Positions 43,356-53,498 of a DNA stretch of 64,000 nucleotides are shown piece by piece. The DNA comes from Teratosphaeria epicoccoides. Taxonomy: Eukaryota > Ascomycota > Dothideomycetes > Mycosphaerellales > Teratosphaeriaceae. Position numbers and translations under genes: made by a program. Positions within the stretch are counted from its first letter, which is position 1. Each line of letters starts with the position of its first letter. Location: positions 62,001 through 126,000 of the forward strand of contig JADDMT010000027.1 in assembly GCA_021401465.1 (NCBI GenBank), written 5' to 3'. Below the pieces are notes generated by a model. That model did no database searches, was not told the DNA's origin, and saw only the letters and a list, made by a program, of their open reading frames with translations.

Positions 43356-44188
43356 ATGGCATCCTACGACGAGGATGCGATCCCGCCCGGGACGCGAGAC
43401 AAGGGCACGAAGGTCACCTTCAAGTTCTGCCGCGAGTGGTATGTACCCTGATGGAGCACGCCGCTCCACTCTCTGACTAACATCCGATGACAGCTCCAAC
43501 ATGCTCTACCCCCAGGAAGATATTACCAAAGGCGAACTGATGTTCACGTGTCGGAACTGCACCTACAGCGAAGCCGCAGATTCGGCGTGCGTCTACCGCA
43601 ACGCCCTCAAGGAAGAAGTCGCCGAGACGGCGGGAAACGTCGACGACGTGGCAGAGGACCCTACGGTAGGTGACGCGGAAATGGAAGACCGCTCCGGCTA
43701 CGATTCTCTCATGGATGTGGAGGTGGAGGGCGAAGATGTGGTGCCCGAGCTCTGCACTCTCTGCGGCACCGAGATCGTGTGTCCGCAGTGCAGTGAGCCT
43801 ACGGACCACTTCATGGCGCTCCAAGCAGACGATCCATCGGCTGATCTGGACGACCCGCAACAAGAGGAGGAGCAGGTCGAGGCAGAGAAGAGGGAGCGGG
43901 CTCTCTCTGGCGCCGCGGCTGGGTCCCGGATACCCACACTGCAAGGGAGCCCATGCTGACGTGTCGGGATTTCTGCAGCTGCCCCACACAGACTCTGAGC
44001 GATGCGCGAAGTGCGAGTGCTCCGATGCGGTGTTCTTCCAGAGCCAGCAGCGGACGAATGAAACGGGAATGGTGAGGCATTCTTGCTCTATTCATGATCC
44101 GTCCATTGCTGAAATTATACAGGCGCTCTTCTTTGTGTGCGTCAATTGCAAACATGTCTGGTCCACGAACGACCGCAAGAAGAAGTAG
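43356..44188 (+). CDS. RPB9: RNA polymerase II subunit Rpb9
   Basis: Predicted four exons, 137 aa: 43356-43438, 43494-43665, 43979-44071, 44123-44188. First zinc ribbon: FKFCREC with SNMLYPQED and FTCRNC; linker CVYRNALKEEVAETAGNVDD, ending DPT; second ribbon: RCAKC, DAVFFQSQQRTNETGM and FFVCVNCKHVW. Removing 43666-43978 joins DPT to LPHTDS, matching the usual Rpb9 linker. Introns 1 and 3 are about 50 nt, but intron 2 is 313 nt and is open in the exon 2 frame for 97 codons (see findings). Rpb9 sits at the tip of the Pol II jaw and affects start-site choice, fidelity and TFIIS response. Strong call. Confidence 0.93.
43666..43978 (+). other. Open, coding-like intron 2 of RPB9 with a CxxC-x6-CxxC motif
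   Basis: The intron begins GTAGGT and ends TTTCTGCAG. It continues the exon 2 reading frame without a stop to 43957, where TGA overlaps the probable branch site GCTGAC. The encoded stretch is acidic, has the same G/C-ending codon preference as exons, and contains CTLCGTEIVCPQC. A CAG/GTCGAG site at 43876 is a frame-preserving alternative donor: its use would insert 70 residues between the two zinc ribbons. Whether it is ever translated is unknown. Confidence 0.5.
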
Positions 44189-45099
44189 AGCTCTTCTGCG
44201 GCCAGCTCGCGGACCCTCACTCCCTGCTGATGTGGTGTCGGGTGCCACGGTTGAGGTGACCTCTGGAATACCTTTTTCGCACAATAGACTTAGATGACGG
44301 TGGCTTTAGCGACGGCGTTGGCCGGATGGGATGGGCGACAATGCCACTGAGAATGAAAATTATCATTGAGATTCAAGACAAGCGACAGACAGCTACCCTG
44401 AAATCTCTGTCATATTGTTTGATTCCACGAAATCTGAGAGGCAGATGCACAGTAGAAGGGATGATATTCTCCTGATGAACACTACTTACTCCATGTAATG
44501 ACTGCCATGAGGTGCCAATGATGGAGCTTGAACCATAGCGTTGAAGGAGGTCTGCATGGCCGTCGGTGGGGGACAAGGACAGTAGTTACATGGTGATGGC
44601 AGCAAGCACATCCGAATGTCTCGCCCGGGCCCCTGGATGTATTTCCATGCGCGTTCGCGTAACGCAAGGGACATGATTGTTTGCCGATTGGTGGAGGGTT
44701 GCACGTCCAGCCACCCAGGCTTGAACTCTATGTCACCAAAGCCACACACCACACACGACCTGGACTTTCACTGATGCCCCCCCCCTCCCCCCCCCCCCCT
44801 CCCCCCCCTTTGGCTCGCGCACACTCAGAATTCTTTCACCTTGCGATGCTTGCAAGACGAGAGGAGGTCGGTATGCGACCAGATGCGGCTGAGTAGAGCC
44901 ACGAGACAGCACGCGACAAAGCGCCAGGATCGAGGGTGGAATGTGTCAGAGTTGGGCTCGATGAGGCTGACGGAGCACTTTGCCTGGTCTCTTTTCCTTT
45001 CCGGGGGGGTCGCATAGCGCGGTGCGGTGTATGGTCGGGTGGTTCGTTGGCAATCCGCGTGCACACGAGGGCCCGAGTCGCAGACACGGGCGAGACAAG
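44189..45099. other. Intergenic RPB9-SET9
   Basis: About 910 bp with the RPB9 3' UTR and SET9 promoter. It contains the poly-C tract listed separately. No gene recognised. Confidence 0.5.
44777..44808. repeat. Poly-C tract
   Basis: A run of C interrupted by two T, intergenic, about 290 bp upstream of the SET9 start. It is the counterpart of the poly-G tract at 42821 and is likely length-variable. Confidence 0.85.
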
Positions 45100-48000
45100 A
45101 TGCCGCGCAATGCCGCGGACCTCGAAGAGGCGCTGAAGAAGAAGGGCGGGTTGACCCTTTCACAACTGGCAAACTACGACGACCTGATTACCGATGCGCT
45201 GGTCGATCATGTGCGTCTCCCCGCCGGCAACGCCGCGCTCGCATGTGGACCACGACGTGATGCTGACGAGCTGATGCGCAGGTATATTTCTGGTCCCACA
45301 TCCGCAAGCTCAAGGCAACATACCATGGGTCACGTGGCATCCGAGAAGAGGATGTCTGCGGCATCCTCCAGAAGCATGTGATCATCAGCAAGGACGTCGC
45401 GACCGCGCACAAAGAACTGCTCAAGCTGCCCGGGATACAGAAATTCCAGCGCTCTCTGCGCACCGAGGACGAGAGAGAGCACTTTGAGCGGCATCTACGA
45501 AAATATGTCCACATCTATCTCCCAGACTGCCCCTTTGAAGTCGGGACGACGAACCGGTACACGATCATGACCGCCGAGGCAGCAATCTACGCGCGGAAAC
45601 CGATCCGGAGAGGAGAGTCGATCAAGTATCTGAGTGGGATCCAGGTGGAGATGACGGAGAAGGAGGAGAAGGAGTTGAGCAATCGAACAGACTTTTCCAT
45701 TGTGCTGAGCTCGAGGCGGAAGCGACCAAGTTTGTTCTTGGGCCCGGCTCGATTTGCCAATCATGACTGCGACAGCAATGCTCGCTTGAACACCAATGGG
45801 CCGCATGGCATTCATATTGTGGCGTGCAAGGACATCGCAATCGGGGACGAGATCACGGTGACGTATGGTGAGGACTACTTTGGGGAAGACAATTGCGAGT
45901 GTCTTTGCCAGACGTGTGAGGACAGAGTCAGAAACGGGTGGGATGCGCGTGGGCCGCTCCTGAGGGCGGACAGCAGTGATGAGGATACCGAGTCCGAGAC
46001 GGAACCGCCACCTGCGAGACGGCCTAGATCGAGACCTGCGCCTGTCAAGAGGGGGGAACCCACACCGCAGACGAGCAAGCGACCCTTTCCCGAAAGGAGA
46101 CAGTCGAGTGGAGCGTCTCGATTACAAAACAGGCAGTCAGAAGTTGTCTCAGGCCAGCCGAGTCGGAAGCGCAAACGCAACGAGCATGTTGAACCAGCCG
46201 GTCCTTCTGGGCTCGTGGCATTCACCGACGAAGACGGTAATGTACAGCTGAAGAAGAAGCGGGGACGTCCACGAAAGCACTTCAGACCAGAAGATCTGGA
46301 CGTCGAGACGAAGGTGCAGGCCTTTCGCAACGGGGAAGTTGGGAGACAAAAAAGCACAGGTGCCTCGTCTTCCGCTGAACAGAGGATCGACCTCGAGAGC
46401 GACGGCGATAGCAGTGGAGTAGATGCCACGGGCAACAAGCGAGACGGCAGAGGCAGATTCCTCAAGGAGGAAGAAAAAGCCATGCTGAGAAAGGGAAGAG
46501 CGAGCGATGTCAAGGTCAAGGAGGAGGTCCAGGAAGAGTCTGACCAGGTGCAGACGCCACAGAAAGACTTGACATTGGAGAGGGTGATCCGCCTGCTCGG
46601 AAACGTGGCGGATCGTATCACCCAGTCGAAGAGCACCGAATCGAATCCGCAGACTCCGGGTATCGATGTTGAGGATGTCAATGCTTCTCCGGAGATACTG
46701 GATAGTCTGTCTAGGAATACTGCTTCAACCGGGGCCCAGAAAGCAAGTGATCGCACAAGGCCAAAAACCACAGTACGATTGTCCGATTCTTCGGAGTCCG
46801 AAGACGAGACGATGGTCGAAAATGTGTACGAGAGTCCGCCGCACTCTGATTTCACTGAGATTCAACGTCAGCTGGCTGCCGGATTGGAAGACTCGTCTCC
46901 AGAGAAGCAAAGAACTAGCAAGGGGAGACTCCCATCAAGAGGTTCAAAAGTTCCGTGGACGAGCGCACGGTCCCACGCTCGTAAGTTGAGCCGCAGTCCA
47001 GAACGACCGTCGAACTTCAGTCAAAGGCTACGAGAAGTTCAGTACGGTACGGCGCAAAATGCACTCAAAGCACGACTGCCAACCGTTAGGAAGGGGCGCA
47101 GCCATTCTGCGCTTCGACATGTCACAAGTGCCGACGATGCCCAAAAACAGCGTGATGTGGACGATTCTCTGCCGGATTCGCCTGTACCGGAGCTCCCGTC
47201 GTCCTTGTTCAAGTCGAGAGAAGCTGCGGGTGAATCTCAGCGCGACGCACACAATGCTGAGAACCCCACGGCCCAGGCCGAGTCGGCGGTCAAGCGCAAA
47301 CGAGGTAGACCCAAGCAGGTCTCGAACATTTCCGGCGACTCGACACCCGTAGCGATTATTGAGTCCAGCACCGGCAGCACGTCTCCGTCTTCTGAGGGCT
47401 CAACGGAGAACGGGGAGAATCGATCTCAGGCCTCAAGTGCAACGTCCGTGGACGCCTTTGCAGCTGGTAACATCGCGCTAGGCATCTGCAACTTGCTCAC
47501 CACTGAAGTGGAAGTCGATCCAGATGAGGATCTCGTGGATGACGGAGCTTTGAACATGCCCGTCAAGGCAGAGCGCACCCGAGCAGCTCTGCGGAGGAGT
47601 GCGAGAGGCGGACAAAATCAAGTTCAAGCCCAGGCTGCTTTGGCGGAAGCGGCGACTGCCGCTGTTGCTGTGGATTCTATTGAGGTCGTTGACAGTGGAG
47701 CCGACGATGCAGAAGGGGAGGACGAAGACGAAGACGAGAAGCGTGGACCTCCTAGAACACCGGGTGACTACCATCTCTGTCGCGCCCTCCTCGCCACGAC
47801 TTATCATCGCTGGGTCGAGTGCCGGAATTGCGACACGCACTTCGTGCAAGGCGAAGCGTACCTGACTCGAATCGCTTGTCCGCGCTGCGAGCGTCACTCC
47901 AAGCTATATGGATATTACTGGCCGAAGACGGACAAGGAAGGCAAGCACGATACCGACGAGCGGATTCTGGACCATCGCGAGATCCATCGCTTTATCGAGC

Positions 48001-48191
48001 CGGAGGAGGAGAGGGCGGAAAGGAAGGGGAGGAAGACGCTGGTGGACGTTGTGAAGGAGATGGAGAGGAGTCGGAGTAGGGAGTTGAGTAGTTCGGAGCG
48101 GCCGGTGGACGGGAGATTAGGGAGGTTGAGGGGGAGTCCGAGAGGGAGGAGTGGAAGTGGGAGTCGAAGGGGTTTGAGGGTGACGATGTGA
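45100..48191 (+). CDS. SET9: Histone H4 lysine-20 methyltransferase SET9 (Suv4-20/KMT5 type)
   Basis: Predicted two exons, 1006 aa: 45100-45210 and 45282-48191, intron 71 nt. The N-terminal family helices ([35 protein letters not shown]) lead into the SET domain at about 130-255: GLPGIQ-like [11 protein letters not shown], then [12 protein letters not shown], the SAM/active-site [13 protein letters not shown] and [19 protein letters not shown] with the post-SET cysteines. Beyond it the protein is long and disordered but has two AT-hooks (KKRGRPRKH and KRKRGRPKQ). Near the C-terminus is a second cysteine module, W-V-E-C-R-N-C...[19 protein letters not shown]. Set9 methylates H4K20 in chromatin. 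Assignment strong. Confidence 0.93.
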
Positions 48192-48356
48192 TGTGCCGCG
48201 CTGATTTGGGGAGGGCTGGAAGCCTATTCTGTTCAGACTATGGCGCCTGCGGATGCGGCGAAGCGGCGCCTCTGGGCATCAAGCATTGATATGATAATGT
48301 ATTAGCATGACATTTGCATGGCGTCGAGCGGCGTTCAGCGGGGTGAGCGTGTCAGA

Positions 48357-48443
48357 GTAAAGAAAAAGAGGGAGAGAAAAAGAGGGGGAGAGAGAGAGAG
48401 AGAAAGAGAGAAAGAGAGAGAGAGAAAGAGAGAGAGAAAGGGG
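48357..48443 (+). repeat. Purine (GA)n/(GAAA)n tract
   Basis: Almost pure A/G over about 87 bp on the plus strand, downstream of SET9; a potential triplex-forming homopurine run. Confidence 0.9.
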
Positions 48444-48895
48444 CGAAAGATGAGCTTGAAGCAGAAGCCCTACATAGGCGGCTCTACCCTTTGGTCTACC
48501 CGCACGTTTCTCGATCACGGCACGCTTTCCCTCTCAGCTGGAGACTCCACGAGCTGAAGACGTCAGTGCCTGTTTCTTGCTTCGGGCGGCAATTTGACAG
48601 CATCGGTAAGCAGTAGTAGGTGACACGAAGGAAAGTCAGGCAGAAACGAGCGCTGACCTCTGAGTGGACGGCATGAACGGGTAGCTGCGTGCTGCACCCA
48701 TACCACCCCCCTCCCGAGACGCATCCGTACCGCCTTGCCAGTGCGAGCGAGGGGAAAGTTTGCTGCGAGGCGCTCCGCGCTGCCGCGTGACTTGGAGATC
48801 CCCCCCATCTTCTTCACCGTCTTTCCCGCAGACGTGGAGGAAACGTCGAAGAAGATTTCCCCCTCCTCCTCCTCTCCTCGTCTCTGCACGCAGGT

Positions 48896-48926
48896 ATCTA
48901 TCTATCTATCTGTCTGTCTGTCTACC
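48896..48926 (+). repeat. (CTAT)n(CTGT)n tetranucleotide repeat
   Basis: Adjacent CTAT and CTGT units in the presumed 5' leader of the gene at 49111. Confidence 0.9.
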
Positions 48927-49110
48927 CTCGACTCCACGCGCCGTCCACGTGCCCTAAACGCCCTCTTGACCGACCGACCGACTGCCACTCCCCTCCCCTC
49001 TCTACACCTCCTGCAGCCGCCCCTCTTTCCCCCCCTTCTCATCCAGCTCCAAACCCAGAAGAAAGAAAAGAAAAGGAAAGAAAAGGACCCCCGCTCGAAA
49101 AATAAAAACC

Positions 49111-51141
49111 ATGGGCATCGACTGCTCCTCTCCCTCCCGGCGCGACGAAATCTTATACCTCCCCTCCGACTCCCTCCGGTCCTGCGCCGGCGGCGCCTGC
49201 TGGTGCCAACACGGGCCGCACCAGCACCGGCACCACGGCCCCGCGCGCCGGGACTACATGTACTTCGAGCACGGCGGGCACGGACGGCCGCACGACCCGT
49301 TCCGGTCCCTGCTGCCGCTCGTGATGGGAGGGGCCGGGCTGGGGTGCAAGGACCCGAGGGAGTGGACGACGGGGGACTATGATCGCTTGGGCGAGATTAT
49401 GGGGGAGTATGCTTCGAGGATGAGGGGGAGGGAGGGCGTGGGTGCGGGGGGGGCCGGGTTGCAGATGCTGATGGCGCCTGGGGTTTGGGGAGGTGCGGGC
49501 GCGGGCGCCGTGCCTTGGGGTTGGGGCGGAGGTCTTGGGAATGCGATGGTGGCTGCGCAGCAGCAGCAGCAGCAGCAGGATGGTGGCGGGTGGCAGCAGT
49601 TTCAGCACATGATGCCGGAGTTGATGATGCAGATGTCCGCGCACAGCGGTGGTCGAGGAGGAGGAGGAGAAGGGGGGGCGGCGTGCAGGAACCAAGGAGG
49701 TTGGCTGGACGAAGTCATGCAGCGCATGGACAAGATGGAGCAGATTGCTAAGACGTACGAGGAGAAAGTCAACCTGATGTACGGCAGTCTGTACGGCTCG
49801 GAGGCCGAGAGGCTGGAGGAGCAGTATCAGGCGCGCATGCTGAAAGCTCTGGAACTCCTTCTTGCGAAATTGCAGCAGCAGCAGGGTGGTGGGGGTGCGG
49901 CAGCAGCAGGTGCTCTCCACGGAGCAGCCGGGGCTGGGCTTCCGGCTGGCGGTGGCGCGGCTGCGAATCCCCTGCAGGCGAACCCGCTCCTGGCGGCGCA
50001 GATGCTGCAGAACCCGTGCGGCGCGAACCTGATGGGCGGGATGCTGAACCCGACGATGATGCAGAATGAGTTGCTGGGGACGGGGATGGGCATGGGCATG
50101 GGGCGCGGCGAGGCTTTCCCGCGAGCGCGCGGGCGCGGCGGGGCGCGGCGGTTCGATGACGACGAGGAGGAGTTTGGGAGTCGGAGGAGGAGGGGAGGGA
50201 GGTTCGGGGGGAGTCGGAGGCGCAACCACGGTGGTGGGGGTGGGTGGGACGACGAGGATGAGCTGTTTGGCGGTGGGAGGTTCGATGGTGAGTAAGTGCT
50301 TCCGCTTCTTCGTTCCGCCCGTGGCGATGCGCTGACTATGGTTGTTTCCCCTGTGTCAGGGAGGAATGGGCCTAGACGGGGTGGACCGAGCGGCGGTCGC
50401 GGGGTCGTCGGAGGGCCGCGACGCCGTGGTCCGGACGACGGACCGGGGCCGGGGAGTCTCGGGGCTGACGCGGCGGCTCGCCACGGCTTCTCTCCCCCCC
50501 GTCCTCCTCCTCCTCCGAGGACGAGCAGGAGGAATCCAAAACTTCCCCGCGACAACGAGATCGCGGAGCAGATTCTCGCGCGCGCCGAAGCACCACCCCC
50601 ACGGCAGCGGTCGAGCCCCGTGGTCCCGCGCCCTGCCGCGGCGTCCACGCAGTCCGAGAGCGGGACCGCGGGACCGGGCTCGCCGCCGCGCCGCGCAGAC
50701 CCGGATGCCAAGGCCGCTGGCGAAGCCGAGCCGACACGCAGACGACACGCGGAGATCCATCTCACCGCCACCTCCTCCTGCTCCGACGACGACGACGATC
50801 CCCGGGACCAAACGCGTCCCCGCGTCCACACGGCCCCGAGAGACGCAAACACGTATTCGTCGCTCGACACTACATACCCGTTTCCCCGCGAAGAAACGGG
50901 AATACCTGGCAGCACTCCGATTCCCCTCCCTGCTACTACGACATGGTCTCTCGATCCGAACCCGGAGCCGAACCACGAAGCCCACATCGCCGACCCCGGC
51001 AGAGTGCCACGTGCAGGGTCTCTGGGAGTTTGGGGGCGGATGGCGAGGGGTGGTGGTAGTGGTGGTGATGGGGGAGGGAGGGAGAGGGGCGTGCGATTTG
51101 GAGCTGAGATGGGAGGAGGGAGGGAAGGGGGTCGTGTTTGA
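49111..51141 (+). CDS. Hypothetical low-complexity Gly/Arg/Gln-rich protein, two exons
   Basis: Predicted 652 aa: exon 1 49111-50287, exon 2 50360-51141 (donor GTGAGT, acceptor GTGTCAG); the join continues the basic Gly-rich run (GGRFDGRNGPRRGG). The N-terminus is the best-ordered part (MGIDCSSPSRRDEILYLPSD, PREWTTGDYDRLGEIMGEYA). A short helical/coiled segment (DEVMQRMDKMEQIAKTYEEK, RLEEQYQARMLKALELLLAK) is followed by Ala/Gly, Met-rich and RGG-like regions. GC is very high here, so large antisense frames are shadows. Protein is probably nuclear or RNA-associated by composition only. No family recognised; exon 2 is uncertain because its composition is so biased. Confidence 0.55.
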
Positions 51142-51596
51142 TGGCAGTTGTGGCGCGTTCAGGATAGGGTGCGCAGATTTGCTTTTTTGGGGGGGCGGCG
51201 AATAGAAAAGATCGTAGAAGAGTTTGGAGAACACGGATCGGACATTTCGTGTGAGGAGTTTCTGCCGCGCTCTCTTGTACCGTCAGGCCTCAATATCGTG
51301 AGAGAGGTCTAGGGAAGGGACGCGGCAATTGCGAGCGAATTTTTTGCATCTCTTCGACTGGCTAAGATGGTAGCAGCTGGCGCGTGGCTCATCCTCCTAC
51401 CTCCGGAGGTACCATCTTCCTCTGCTCCTACTATCTCCCTCTCCTCGTACCATCTTCCTCTGCTTCTACTATCTCCCTCTCCTCGTACCATCTTCCTCTC
51501 CTCGTACTATCTCCTCCTCGTACCATCTCCCTCTCCTCGGACCATCTCCCTCTCCTACCATCTCTCTCTCTCTCTCTCTCCACCTCTCCCCCTCCC
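51142..51596. repeat. Intergenic pyrimidine-rich tandem repeat between convergent genes
   Basis: About 455 bp separates the convergent 3' ends. From about 51411 to 51640 the plus strand is a degenerate tandem array built from CTCCTCGTACCATCTTCCT-like units, and it runs into the Arg/Gly-rich C-terminal codons of the Acinus-like gene. Confidence 0.75.
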
Positions 51597-53198
51597 CTAC
51601 CATCTCCCTCTCCTCCCTCTCCTCCCCCCACGTCCACCCGCACCCCGAACAAAGTAGCCATCGGGCACCCCAAAGTTCCCTCGATCCGGCCCGCCATCGA
51701 CCAAGTGATGGCCATCCTCGAAGGTGTAGCGTCTCAACTGGCCGTCCAGCCCCGGCCCCGGCCGGCCCGGTCTGGCACGCTCCCCGTGGCGACTCGTGGT
51801 GCGTTGCAGCTCTCTCAAGCGATCGTCAGCGGTGTCGGGGGCGACGGGCTGGAAATAGAGTTTTGGTTTGGCGGAGGTGGATTGGAAGCGTTGGTCGAGG
51901 ATGTTGAAGGAGTCGGTGGACGATGGTGGGGGAAGTTTGCGGGATTGGACGGGGGATTCGGGTCGGCGGGGTGGAGGCGGGGCGATGACGGGGTTGGAGA
52001 GTGGTGACGGACGGCGGTCGGCGCGGGGGCCGGTGGGGATCGGGTCGAGGAGGGGGGTGGCGGATGTGTGTGGAGCGGCGGCGGCGGTATTGAGCGGGAT
52101 GGATGGTGTGCGGGCCGTCGGGGGTGGTACGGGGTGCGGGACTTGTCGCCATGTGGCGACGACTTCCCCGCTGGCGGCATCGGGGTGGTAGACGACCTCC
52201 CAGCGTCGGGCGTTGCGGCGATCGCGTCCATCGGCCTGCTCCCGCTCGATCCATTGGCGGGCGTGGTCGGGCGGGACGAAGTCGACCCACAGTGGTTTGC
52301 GGGTGGGCTCATCGGGCCAGACGGTGTGGTGCAGGGTGGATCGTGCACGCGCGGCTGCGGCGGCGGAGGTGAAGATGACCAAGGCGTGGGTCCTCATGGT
52401 GTCGAGGTGACACGTCTCGATGATGGTCGAGGCGTCTGGCGCGTCTCCTGGTGCTGCCGCGAGTCGGGCCAGATGGGTCTGCAGCTGATGGGCTTGCAGG
52501 GGTCGGATCAGCTCACGGATGTAGAGGGCGCGTGTGGCGGGATGGACGGCTCTGGTGCCATCCTCCTCGCTGGCCGTGTCTGCCTGGGGGATGCTCGACT
52601 CATCGCCGCTTCCATCCGGCGGCACCACCCCCGCCGGGCCGTCTGTTGGCGCGGGCGCATCCTCGATGACCGCCCCGCCCGTCAGCACCGCCGGCTCTTG
52701 CTCGGCCGCGGTCTTCCGCTTCTTATTGTTGACATCCTCGTCGTGGATGGGCGGAGTCGGGCTCCTCCGCTTCCGCTTCCTCGTCTCGGACGACGCGTCG
52801 GGAGTGGCAGTCGGCGGAGTGGGCGCGACTGCCTCGTGATGCCCGCCACTCGCGACTGCCTCGTCGTCTCCGCCATCCGCGACTGCCTCGTCGTCTCCGC
52901 CATCCGCGACTGCCTCGTCGTCTCCGCCATCCGCGACTGCCTCGTGCATGTCGCCCGCCTCCAAGGAACCATCCGCCTCCAAGGTATTATCCGCCTCTAC
53001 GGCATCATCATCCTCCACCTTCAAGGCATCATCGTCATCATCATCATCATCATCATCATCCACCTCCACGGCATCATCCGCCTCCAAGGCATCAATGTAC
53101 TGTTGTTTACGCGTCAAGCCCGCGCTCGTGATGCCCCTCTGCTTCACCAGCTCCTTCAACTCGGCCACTTTGTACCTGCTGTACGTCTCCCCCGCCAT
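51597..53198 (-). CDS. Acinus-like SAP-domain / RSB-motif nuclear RNA-processing protein
   Basis: Single exon, 533 aa from ATG 53198 (MAGETYSRYK). N-terminal SAP domain: YKVAELKELVKQRGITSAGL, TRKQQYIDAL. An acidic repeat region follows, with a poly-Asp run and a nonapeptide repeat GGDDEAVAD. Basic NLS RKRKRR and KKRK. An RRM-like domain begins TRALYIRELIRPLQAHQLQTH and includes HALVIFTSAAAAARARSTLH. The C-terminal RSB motif DSFNILDQRFQSTSAKPKLY is diagnostic of Acinus, the ASAP-complex subunit that binds RNPS1 and SAP18 on spliced RNA. It ends in a GRGGRRGRRGRW box. Family call rests on domain order plus the RSB motif and is good. Confidence 0.85.
   Translation of the reverse strand: MAGETYSRYKVAELKELVKQRGITSAGLTRKQQYIDALEADDAVEVDDDDDDDDDDDALKVEDDDAVEADNTLEADGSLEAGDMHEAVADGGDDEAVADGGDDEAVADGGDDEAVASGGHHEAVAPTPPTATPDASSETRKRKRRSPTPPIHDEDVNNKKRKTAAEQEPAVLTGGAVIEDAPAPTDGPAGVVPPDGSGDESSIPQADTASEEDGTRAVHPATRALYIRELIRPLQAHQLQTHLARLAAAPGDAPDASTIIETCHLDTMRTHALVIFTSAAAAARARSTLHHTVWPDEPTRKPLWVDFVPPDHARQWIEREQADGRDRRNARRWEVVYHPDAASGEVVATWRQVPHPVPPPTARTPSIPLNTAAAAPHTSATPLLDPIPTGPRADRRPSPLSNPVIAPPPPRRPESPVQSRKLPPPSSTDSFNILDQRFQSTSAKPKLYFQPVAPDTADDRLRELQRTTSRHGERARPGRPGPGLDGQLRRYTFEDGHHLVDGGPDRGNFGVPDGYFVRGAGGRGGRRGRRGRW
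52827..52946 (-). repeat. 27-bp coding minisatellite in the Acinus-like gene
   Basis: Three perfect 27-bp copies (52854-52880, 52881-52907, 52908-52934), one degenerate copy (52827-52853) and a partial one after. Each encodes a nine-residue acidic repeat, GGDDEAVAD. Confidence 0.92.
53031..53068 (-). repeat. Asp-codon (GAT)n microsatellite in the Acinus-like gene
   Basis: ATC triplets on the plus strand encode a run of about 11 Asp residues after the SAP domain. Confidence 0.9.
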
Positions 53199-53498
53199 CG
53201 TGACGTGTTGTGCACGCGACTGCTGCCTCCGACCGTCAAATGTCGGTGTTTCACCAGGCTGCTTAGTCACCGCTTTCTGCCGGCCCTCGGGACGCGGGTC
53301 CGACGCGCAGAAGCAAGCACGTCCAGCCGGTCCAATCACCGTCGACGTGGCGCCGTCTCAGTCATATAACACGGCGACGGCACCAACAGGAGAAGCCAGA
53401 TTGTCCACCCCCCCCCCTGCCCACCTCCCCCCCTCCCCGCTCAGTCCCGTCCACCACCCGTCACACCACTCGTCCAACAGCCCGGCACAATCGTCAGC
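53199..53498. promoter_or_regulatory. Divergent promoter region Acinus-like/GCS1
   Basis: Exactly 300 bp between the start codons; includes C-rich runs near 53410-53440. No specific motif recognised. Confidence 0.5.

Larger units (their letters stand above)
48192..49110. other. Intergenic with purine tract and (CTAT)n/(CTGT)n
   Basis: About 920 bp upstream of the GC-rich hypothetical gene. Holds the two simple repeats listed next and a pyrimidine-rich, probably transcribed, leader before 49111. No gene recognised. Confidence 0.5.

Noticed and set aside
49153..50987. Long minus-strand frames opposite the GC-rich gene (358 and 386 codons)
   Set aside because: They are Pro/Arg/Ser-rich mirror readings of a Gly/Gln-rich gene in very GC-rich DNA, overlap each other, and show no domain or intron logic.
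52068..53369. 433-codon plus-strand frame opposite the Acinus-like gene
   Set aside because: It is the antisense of a gene with clear SAP and RSB motifs, and its sequence is repetitive (DCLVVSAIR) because of the minisatellite.
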